From Oscillospiraceae bacterium (GTDB lineage Bacteria > Bacillota_A > Clostridia > Oscillospirales > JAAYXM01), in contig JAFQVE010000642.1 in NCBI GenBank assembly GCA_017408185.1, positions 1-6,287 on the forward strand: a stretch of 6,287 nucleotides of DNA, in the 5' to 3' direction. The notes below the pieces were generated by a model. It was not told the DNA's origin. It saw only the letters and a list, made by a program, of their open reading frames with translations, and searched no databases. Made by a program: the position numbers and the translations under genes. Positions within the stretch are counted from its first letter, which is position 1. The number at the start of each line of letters is the position of its first letter. Below, one piece after another: positions 1-5,078 of this stretch.

Positions 1-47
1 AGAAGTATTTCAGTTCCGACGGCGATTATTTCAGCTGACAAACTCAA
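1..47 (-). CDS. cinA: CinA-like protein, N-terminal fragment (cut by window edge)
   Basis: Reading leftward from a TTG at 47-45 gives M-S-L-S-A-E-I-I-A-V-G-T-E-I-L before the window ends. The A-E-I-I-A-V-G-T-E-(I/L)-L pattern is the typical opening of CinA, the competence/damage-inducible protein whose N-terminal MoaB/MogA-like domain is linked in other bacteria to nicotinamide nucleotide (NMN/ADP-ribose) metabolism. A ribosome binding site AGAGAAGG (62-55) sits 7 bases before this TTG. A second TTG at 41-39 is possible, but its spacing would be 13 bases. The gene follows thiI after 15 bases, and its ribosome binding site abuts the thiI stop codon, so the two are probably co-transcribed. Only 15 complete codons are visible, so the name rests on a short but distinctive motif; another MoaB-fold protein is the main alternative. 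Confidence 0.72.
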   Translation of the reverse strand, partial: MSLSAEIIAVGTEIL

Positions 48-54
48 TTTTCTG

Positions 55-62
55 CCTTCTCT
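55..62 (-). promoter_or_regulatory. Ribosome binding site of the cinA-like gene
   Basis: AGAGAAGG on the minus strand lies directly after the thiI stop codon TAG (65-63) and 7 bases before the TTG at 47. It supports TTG at 47 over TTG at 41 and indicates translation tightly linked to thiI. Confidence 0.65.
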
Positions 63-1223
63 CTATATGATTTCAATGTTTTCTATCGCCTCACGGCAAA
101 GGGCATCAAACGGAAGCTTTTTCTCCTCTTCAAGGATATTTCCAAGCTTCGGCTTTGTTCGCGGATGCTTCGGCGTAAATACCGTACAGCAATCCTCGTA
201 AGGAAGTATTGACGTTTCAAACGTGTTTATTCTGCGTGCAATACCAACAATTTCCTCTTTATCCATACCGATTACCGGACGGAGCACGGGAAGAGATATT
301 CCGTTTTCGGTAACGCCGAGAGCCTCCATCGTCTGGCTTGCAACCTGACCGAGGCTTTCACCGGTAATGAGCGCCCCGCAATTATTCGCACGAGCAACCT
401 GCTCTGCAATCTGCATCATAAACCGGCGCATAATAAGGGTGAAATACTCTTCCTTGCAATTTGCGCGGATCTCTTCCTGAATTTTAGTAAACGGAACCAT
501 TGCAATTTTTATATTTCCCGCATATTTTCCGACAAGGCGTGCAAGCTCGATAACCTTTTCCTTTGCCCGTTCGGAGGTGTACGGATACGAGAAGAAGTGG
601 ATCCCGAAAAGCTCCACGCCGCGCTTTGCCATCATATATGCGGCAACAGGGCTGTCAATTCCGCCAGATAAAAGAATTGCGGCGCGTCCGTTGATTCCGA
701 CAGGAAGCCCGCCCGCACCCGGAATCGGATTTGCATGGACGTATGCGGCGCGGTCGCGGATTTCAACCTTGACTAAAACTTCCGGATTTTTTACATCTAC
801 TTCTATATTTTCAAATTCATCGTGAAGTGCCGAGCCTACCTCAAAGCAAATCTCCGGCGATTTTTTCGGAAACGACTTATCCGAGCGCTTTGCCTCCACC
901 TTAAAGGTTTTTGCATTACTCAGCGTGTCACGGAGATACTCCTTTGAAACGGAAATTATTTTGTCAATATCCTTTTCAACCTCTGCTGCGCGGGAAATAT
1001 TTACGATACCGAACACGCGCTTTGCCTCATCAAGCGCCGCATCCATATCGCAGTCGTCGCTCTGCGGTTCAACATAAATAGTAGACTGCATACAGTATAT
1101 TTTAAACTCCCCGCAGTTTCTTATTCTCCACGCAAGGTTCTTCATAAGCCTTTTTTCAAAGTTCCCGCGGTTAAGTCCTTTAAGTACAAGCTCTCCAAGC
1201 TTTAAAAGCAATATCTCTTTCAC
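63..1223 (-). CDS. thiI: tRNA 4-thiouridine synthase ThiI (no rhodanese domain)
   Basis: ThiI adenylates and thiolates U8 of tRNA in the cytoplasm, making 4-thiouridine, and in many bacteria also takes part in sulfur transfer for the thiamine thiazole. The 386-residue protein opens with the family signature K-E-I-L-L-L-K-L-G-E-L. A THUMP RNA-binding region follows (about 55-165), then the PP-loop ATP pyrophosphatase motif S-G-G-I-D-S-P-V-A (186-194) and a conserved G-E-S-L-G-Q-V-A-S-Q-T block (288-298). A Cys pair in Y-E-D-C-C-T-V-F-T-P-K (345-346) lies where E. coli ThiI has its catalytic Cys344. The C-terminal rhodanese domain of the E. coli enzyme is absent, as in Bacillus and many Firmicutes, so sulfur probably comes directly from a partner cysteine desulfurase; none is in view. 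Start: a TTG at 1241 would add six residues, but it overlaps the likely ribosome binding site GAAAGGTG (1239-1232). GTG at 1223 has proper spacing and gives the canonical N-terminus. Confidence 0.95.
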   Translation of the reverse strand: MKEILLLKLGELVLKGLNRGNFEKRLMKNLAWRIRNCGEFKIYCMQSTIYVEPQSDDCDMDAALDEAKRVFGIVNISRAAEVEKDIDKIISVSKEYLRDTLSNAKTFKVEAKRSDKSFPKKSPEICFEVGSALHDEFENIEVDVKNPEVLVKVEIRDRAAYVHANPIPGAGGLPVGINGRAAILLSGGIDSPVAAYMMAKRGVELFGIHFFSYPYTSERAKEKVIELARLVGKYAGNIKIAMVPFTKIQEEIRANCKEEYFTLIMRRFMMQIAEQVARANNCGALITGESLGQVASQTMEALGVTENGISLPVLRPVIGMDKEEIVGIARRINTFETSILPYEDCCTVFTPKHPRTKPKLGNILEEEKKLPFDALCREAIENIEII

Positions 1224-1231
1224 GTTATGCG

Positions 1232-1239
1232 CACCTTTC
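1232..1239 (-). promoter_or_regulatory. Ribosome binding site deciding the thiI start
   Basis: GAAAGGTG on the minus strand has its AAAGG core 10 bases before the GTG at 1223. The upstream in-frame TTG (1241-1239) overlaps this site and so cannot be served by it. Confidence 0.65.
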
Positions 1240-1240
1240 A

Positions 1241-1279
1241 ATCATTTATAACTATACATTATAATTATACATCATTTAT
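1241..1279. repeat. AT-rich direct repeats in the thiI promoter region
   Basis: ATCATTTAT occurs at 1241-1249 and 1271-1279, exactly 30 bases apart, about three helical turns. TATACAT occurs at 1253-1259 and 1266-1272. The repeats overlap the -10 and start region of thiI. They could be binding sites for a regulator, or low-complexity AT sequence; the evidence does not decide. Confidence 0.3.
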
Positions 1280-1292
1280 CCGAAATAAACAA
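1264..1292 (-). promoter_or_regulatory. Probable sigma-A promoter of thiI-cinA
   Basis: On the minus strand, TTGTTT (1292-1287) is followed after 17 bases by a perfect TATAAT (1269-1264). A second TATAAT (1263-1258) directly follows, so the exact -10 is uncertain. Transcription would begin about 35-40 bases before the GTG start. The leader is too short for a riboswitch, and none is seen. Confidence 0.55.
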
Positions 1293-1337
1293 TACCGCGA
1301 AAGGGAAAAATTTATTTTTATTCCGGCACATCCAATG

Positions 1338-1366
1338 TTGACATTTGTGAGTTTATGTGGTATTAT
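1338..1366 (+). promoter_or_regulatory. Strong sigma-A promoter of the deoR-transporter operon
   Basis: A consensus -35 TTGACA (1338-1343), a 17-base spacer and -10 TATTAT (1361-1366) are present. The -10 is preceded by TGG, giving an extended -10 (TGn). Transcription should start near 1373, leaving a leader of roughly 18 bases before the ATG at 1391. This rules out the in-frame ATG at 1355, which lies inside the spacer. Confidence 0.8.
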
Positions 1367-1370
1367 GTGG
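1344..1370 (+). promoter_or_regulatory. Candidate DeoR operator: direct repeats at 10-base spacing
   Basis: TTATGTGG occurs at 1353-1360 and again at 1363-1370, one helical turn apart. A degenerate third copy, TTTGTGA (1344-1350), lies in the same phase. The repeats fill the spacer and overlap the -10 element, so bound protein would block RNA polymerase. DeoR-family repressors commonly bind direct repeats at their own promoters, and the regulator gene is immediately downstream, so autorepression is the natural inference. No binding evidence is available. Confidence 0.45.
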
Positions 1371-1390
1371 AATATGGAGTTGATGTGTTG

Positions 1391-2161
1391 ATGCTTGCAA
1401 ATGAAAGACATTCAAAAATCCGCGCCGCACTTACAAAAACCGGCGCAGTTACCGTTGCCGAGCTTGCAAAAGCTTTCGGTGTTTCTGACGAAACCGTGCG
1501 CCGCGACCTTCTCGCGCTTGAGCGCGAAGGCATTCTTTCCCGCGTACACGGTGGCGCAATTGCGGTGGCTACGATCAAACCCGCAGGTGAGTTTTCCGTC
1601 CGCATTGACGAACATCGCCGCGAGAAAAATGAACTTTCTCAACTTGCCGCAGAGCTTATCGAAGAAGGCGACATCATCGCTGTTGATGCCGGAACTACCG
1701 CACTTGAATTCGCCGATGTGATAAAAGATAAATTCAAAAATCTCACTGTCATTACCCATTCGCTCGGTGTTTTCAACATCCTTTCCCACTCAGAGACAAT
1801 ACAGACCGTTCTTGTCGGCGGAAGCTACGACAAAGGAGAAGATGCATTCTGGGGGCATCTCACCGCACAGAACCTGCGTTCGCTCCACGTTGCAAAAGCC
1901 TTTATTTTCCCCACGGGCATTTCACTCTCGTGTGGAATTTCGGATTTCCATTTAAAGCTTGCCGATGTTCAGCACACGCTCCTTTCCATCGCAGACAAAA
2001 TCATTGTTCTTGCCGACAGCTCAAAGTTTGAAAAAACATCGCTGTGTAAGCTTTGCGATTTAAAACCCGAACACATCTACGTCACGGACAAAAACCTGCC
2101 CGATACAGTTTACGACCTGTATCGCGAAAACAACATTACACTTTTGAAAGGAAATCAATGA
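1391..2161 (+). CDS. DeoR-family transcriptional repressor
   Basis: This 256-residue protein has the size and layout of a DeoR-family repressor. An N-terminal winged helix-turn-helix (about 3-57) contains the family signature E-R-H-S-K-I ... V-T-V-A-E-L-A-K-A-F-G-V-S-D-E-T-V-R-R-D-L ... R-V-H-G-G-A. A sugar-phosphate sensing domain (about 75-232) includes D-A-G-T-T (99-103), V-G-G-S-Y (142-146) and V-L-A-D-S-S-K-F (206-213). Family members usually release DNA on binding a phosphorylated sugar or polyol; which one cannot be told. Start: ATG at 1391 gives the usual M-L-A-N-E-R-H-S-K-I opening. The in-frame ATG at 1355 lies within the promoter, and GGAG (1376-1379) is the likely ribosome binding site. 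TTG at 1388 has slightly better spacing and remains possible. The stop is one base from the transporter start, so the two form an operon and the repressor probably controls the transporter and itself. Confidence 0.9.
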   Translation: MLANERHSKIRAALTKTGAVTVAELAKAFGVSDETVRRDLLALEREGILSRVHGGAIAVATIKPAGEFSVRIDEHRREKNELSQLAAELIEEGDIIAVDAGTTALEFADVIKDKFKNLTVITHSLGVFNILSHSETIQTVLVGGSYDKGEDAFWGHLTAQNLRSLHVAKAFIFPTGISLSCGISDFHLKLADVQHTLLSIADKIIVLADSSKFEKTSLCKLCDLKPEHIYVTDKNLPDTVYDLYRENNITLLKGNQ

Positions 2162-2162
2162 T

Positions 2163-3353
2163 ATGAACGCATCAATGACAAAAAAGAGGACTAATCTTTT
2201 AATTTTCCTCTTCTCTGTAATGTATTTCACAAGCTATATCTCCCGCATAAACTTTGGTGCAGTTCTCCTTGAAATGGTGCGCGCAGAGGGATTTTTAAAA
2301 AGCGATGTTTCTCTTGCCGTAACCGCAAGCTTTATAACCTACGGCGCAGGTCAGCTCGTCAGCGGATATATGGGCGACCGCATAAATCCGAAGCTACTTA
2401 TGCTCGGCGGTCTTCTGCTTACGGCGCTTATGAATCTTTGTATTCCTTTCTGCCCCACGCCCGGAATGATGGTCGGCATATGGGCAGTAAACGGATTTGC
2501 ACAAAGCTTTATGTGGCCGCCACTTGTGAAAATTATGACCGGACTTTTCGATGATGAAACCTACCGCATCGCAACGGTGCGCGTATCGTGGGGAAGCTCA
2601 ATCGGAACGATCGCCGTTTATCTTCTCTCCCCGCTGTTTATCTCAACAGTTGGCTGGAGAGGTATGTTCTTTTTCTCCTTTGGGATGTGCATTATAATGG
2701 CTTTTGTCTGGATGCTTGCGCTTCGCAATACCGATACCTCCGTTTCTGTAAAATCAAACAGCGCAGACGCCTCGTCCGAAAGAAAAAATCCTTTTTCCGG
2801 ATTTGCTCTTGTTGCAATAGTTGTTGCAATAATCTGCCAGGGGGCGCTGCGTGACGGCATAACGACGTGGATGCCGACGTATATTGCCGAGGTTTACGAC
2901 CTCGGAAGCTCGATATCAATCCTCACCGGCGTTATTCTTCCTATATTCAGCATAATCTGCTTCCGCGCAACGCTGTGGCTTCGTAACAGCAAGGTTAGAA
3001 ACGAGCTTACGCTCTCTGCATATATTTTTGTTGTCGGCGTTGCCGCGGCAGTGCTTCTTGCGTTTTTGTCATCCGGCAGTGCCGCGCTCTCGGTCTTTCT
3101 CTCCGCAACGCTTACGGGCGCAATGCACGGCGTAAACCTTCTGCTCGTCTGTATGGTTCCTATGTATTTTAAAAACACCTCTACCGCATCGGGCGTTCTC
3201 AATTCCTTTACCTATCTCGGAAGTGCGCTTTCTACCTATGGCATTGCGCTTATCTCCGAAAGCTTCGGCTGGAACGTAACCATATGGGTGTGGGCTTCTC
3301 TTGCGCTTTTCGGCGGGCTCCTCTGCGCTGCCGCAACACGAAGGCGAGGATGA
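2163..3353 (+). CDS. Major facilitator transporter, organophosphate antiporter-like
   Basis: This 396-residue hydrophobic protein has about 12 predicted membrane segments in two halves, separated by a hydrophilic loop near residues 189-210. The first half shows S-R-I-N (27-30), then the loop 2-3 motif G-Y-M-G-D-R-I-N-P-K (68-77) and the W-A-V-N-G-F-A-Q-S-F-M-W-P-P segment (107-120). The second half has R-D-G-I-T-T-W-M-P-T-Y (230-240). These resemble the organophosphate:phosphate antiporter group (GlpT, UhpT, UhpC, PgtP). A substrate such as glycerol 3-phosphate or a hexose phosphate is therefore plausible, which fits the neighbouring sugar-phosphate-sensing DeoR repressor; this is inference and the substrate is not shown. 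It is shorter than GlpT (about 450), but normal for the superfamily. A ribosome binding site AAAGGA (2147-2152) lies 10 bases before ATG 2163; ATG 2175 is an alternative. It is the last gene of its operon. Confidence 0.85.
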   Translation: MNASMTKKRTNLLIFLFSVMYFTSYISRINFGAVLLEMVRAEGFLKSDVSLAVTASFITYGAGQLVSGYMGDRINPKLLMLGGLLLTALMNLCIPFCPTPGMMVGIWAVNGFAQSFMWPPLVKIMTGLFDDETYRIATVRVSWGSSIGTIAVYLLSPLFISTVGWRGMFFFSFGMCIIMAFVWMLALRNTDTSVSVKSNSADASSERKNPFSGFALVAIVVAIICQGALRDGITTWMPTYIAEVYDLGSSISILTGVILPIFSIICFRATLWLRNSKVRNELTLSAYIFVVGVAAAVLLAFLSSGSAALSVFLSATLTGAMHGVNLLLVCMVPMYFKNTSTASGVLNSFTYLGSALSTYGIALISESFGWNVTIWVWASLALFGGLLCAAATRRRG

Positions 3354-3393
3354 ATTGTAACATAAATATCTCTATACTTGTTACTTCTTAAAT

Positions 3394-3427
3394 AGAAGAC
3401 CTGCGGGATAATCCTCGCAGGTCTTCT
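3394..3427. terminator. Intrinsic terminator between convergent genes
   Basis: AGAAGACCTGCG (3394-3405) pairs perfectly with CGCAGGTCTTCT (3416-3427), extended by a G-T and a G-C pair to leave a six-base loop. On the plus strand a T-rich tail with TTTT follows (3429-3432). On the minus strand the stem is followed by TATTTAAG, a weaker tract. It lies 40 bases after the transporter stop and 10 bases after the solute-binding protein stop, so it probably ends both transcripts. Confidence 0.85.
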
Positions 3428-3437
3428 GTTTTGCTTG

Positions 3438-4991
3438 TTATTTCATTCTGTTATAAGCGCTCTCGTATATCGAAAGAAGTTCATCAACACCAAGGTTTTT
3501 AAGTTCATTTCTGAACTCATCAAACTCCGAAAGCGGTTTTTGACCGATGATAAACTTATGTATGTTTTCGTTGAAGTAGGTATCTATTCCCGTCCCGATT
3601 TTATCAATCTGTGCTGCCTCTTCGTCAGTAAACGCAACAAAGCTAAGAGGATTAAAATAAGGCATCGTGTGTTCAAGTACCATATCACGTGTTTCGGCAA
3701 TATCCTCAGATTCAGAAGTGAGAACAGAGTCGGAATCAATTTTCGAGAACGAACCGTAAGAATTGAAGCCGTAAAGTGTTTGTATCTGTGTTCCATTCTC
3801 ATCTTGAATAAACATCTTTTTACCGTCTTTTATTTCAAAGGTTTCTCCCTCTTTACCCCAAGAAACAAGCTCTACTGCCTCGTCTGTATAAAGCCAGTCT
3901 ATATACTTCGCCGCATTTATAATTCTCTTTTCATCTACAGAATTGCAGATTGCAAGTCCGTACGGATCGTAATTATACTTATTCACCATTGCAACACCAT
4001 TTTCAGCATCAGCTACCGGCGGAACCATAGCTGTAAGGTTAAACTCAGGATTCTTTTCCCGACAAAGAGAGTTGAAGAAATCTATCCTTGTCTGATATTC
4101 CGGCATAATAAAGCCACGGTCGGTAGTGATAAGCTCCTGCCAGTTCGCGTTTGAAATATTCATAAAGTTCGACATAAGGAGTTCTTCGTTAATCATTTTG
4201 TTATAGAATGTAAGCACATTAAGCATAGTCTCTTCGAGCGCACCATAACTCCATTTTTCGTTCTCGTAGTCATAATACACGGATATTTCCCAATAGGGTT
4301 TCCACGAAGAACCGGTTACGTTTAAGTTTGCTAATTTTGAGCGAACTGCAAAGGGATAGGAGTCAGGATATATTTCTTTGAGTTTTTTACAAACCTCATA
4401 TAACTCATCAAAGCTTGTCGGTACAGAAATGCCATGCTTATCAAAAATATCTTTTCGATAAAGCCATGCTCGGACATTCTGAGTTTTCTCACGACCGAAA
4501 TTAGGAATGAAATACTGCTTACCGTCCGCCGAACGACTCATATTCACCTTTTGACTGTATTCGTCCTCAGAAAGGCTGCTATAAAACCTCATAAGATTCG
4601 GCATGCACTCTTTTACATCCTCAACCGCAATCACAGCTCCCTGACGAGAATACTTGTCAAGCTCATTTTTATTGTTGAAAACAGCAATATCCGGAACTGT
4701 TTTTGCATCGGTAAACATAAGTGTGAGCTTTGTGGCATATTCCGACTCGGGAACTGCATTTACATTAAGCGTTGCTCCGCATCCCTCTTCGATATACTGC
4801 CAAACCTTCCAATCTTCATCATATGGCCAACTTGGGTGCGAGCGAATGCAGATTTGTATTACATCTTCTTTTGTAAGAGGGTCTGTGCTTTTCACGTTTT
4901 CCAAAACAGTTTCTTCTTTGGTTTCGCCGCCGCAAGCACAAAGCGCAAATAGCATTACCGTTGCAAGAGTTACTGCGATAAGTTTTTTCAT
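3438..4991 (-). CDS. Extracellular solute-binding lipoprotein of ABC type
   Basis: This 517-residue protein starts with a lipoprotein signal: K2-K3, a hydrophobic stretch to A16, then the lipobox L17-C18-A19-C20, so C20 should be lipidated and the protein anchored outside the membrane. The mature part fits the family 1 carbohydrate-binding proteins of the long type (about 500 residues), close in style to LplA/YtcQ proteins of Bacillus. Recognisable blocks are V-P-D-I-A-V (99-104), G-K-Q-Y-F-I-P-N-F-G (157-166) and L-Y-R-K-D-I-F-D-K-H-G-I-S-V-P-T-S-F-D-E-L (177-197). Such proteins deliver sugars or oligosaccharides to an ABC importer, but the ligand is unknown. No permease or ATPase is adjacent in the window and a terminator follows, so it acts with subunits encoded elsewhere or has a sensory role. 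The ribosome binding site AGGAAAGG (5008-5001) is 9 bases from the ATG. No convincing promoter was found in the 87-base gap upstream, so read-through from the SLH gene is possible. Confidence 0.9.
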   Translation of the reverse strand: MKKLIAVTLATVMLFALCACGGETKEETVLENVKSTDPLTKEDVIQICIRSHPSWPYDEDWKVWQYIEEGCGATLNVNAVPESEYATKLTLMFTDAKTVPDIAVFNNKNELDKYSRQGAVIAVEDVKECMPNLMRFYSSLSEDEYSQKVNMSRSADGKQYFIPNFGREKTQNVRAWLYRKDIFDKHGISVPTSFDELYEVCKKLKEIYPDSYPFAVRSKLANLNVTGSSWKPYWEISVYYDYENEKWSYGALEETMLNVLTFYNKMINEELLMSNFMNISNANWQELITTDRGFIMPEYQTRIDFFNSLCREKNPEFNLTAMVPPVADAENGVAMVNKYNYDPYGLAICNSVDEKRIINAAKYIDWLYTDEAVELVSWGKEGETFEIKDGKKMFIQDENGTQIQTLYGFNSYGSFSKIDSDSVLTSESEDIAETRDMVLEHTMPYFNPLSFVAFTDEEAAQIDKIGTGIDTYFNENIHKFIIGQKPLSEFDEFRNELKNLGVDELLSIYESAYNRMK

Positions 4992-5044
4992 TTTGAAATT
5001 CCTTTCCTGTTTTTGTTGTATTTGGTAAATAAATTCTGATTAGC

Positions 5045-5065
5045 GGGCGGAGCTATGCCCCGCCC
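5045..5065. repeat. GC-rich intergenic palindrome (REP-like)
   Basis: GGGCGGAGC (5045-5053) and GCCCCGCCC (5057-5065) form a 9-pair stem with one A-C mismatch and a TAT loop, in otherwise AT-rich surroundings. It follows the SLH gene stop by 13 bases, reading leftward, but has no clean T-tract, so it is not a typical intrinsic terminator. It may be a dispersed palindromic element that also protects or attenuates the SLH transcript. From memory, similar GTAGGGGCGGGGC palindromes recur between genes in Clostridia; this was not checked. Confidence 0.55.
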
Positions 5066-5078
5066 CTACAAAATGGAT

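Noticed and set aside
115..160. CTCCTCTTCAAGGA segment in thiI, resembling the palindrome of the in-gene repeats
   Set aside because: It lacks the CTCATCC end, the stem is imperfect, and the encoded L-E-E-E-K-K-L-P-F follows on naturally from the conserved ThiI C-terminus. It appears to be native coding sequence.
1224..1337. Possible TPP or other riboswitch upstream of thiI
   Set aside because: The leader after the predicted promoter is only about 35-40 bases and contains no CUGAGA or similar conserved core.
3394..3427. Terminator hairpin considered as another copy of a dispersed palindromic repeat or a one-unit CRISPR remnant
   Set aside because: Its stem is unrelated to the other palindromes, it is followed by a T-rich tract and sits precisely between convergent stops, and there is no repeat-spacer periodicity. 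A terminator explains it.
3435..4154. A 239-codon open frame on the plus strand opposite the solute-binding protein gene, with further plus-strand frames at 4434-4952 and 4654-5028
   Set aside because: They lie antisense to a well-supported coding gene, their translations are Lys/Arg/Ile/Phe/Cys-rich without recognisable domains, and no good ribosome binding site or promoter was seen. They are shadows of the real frame.
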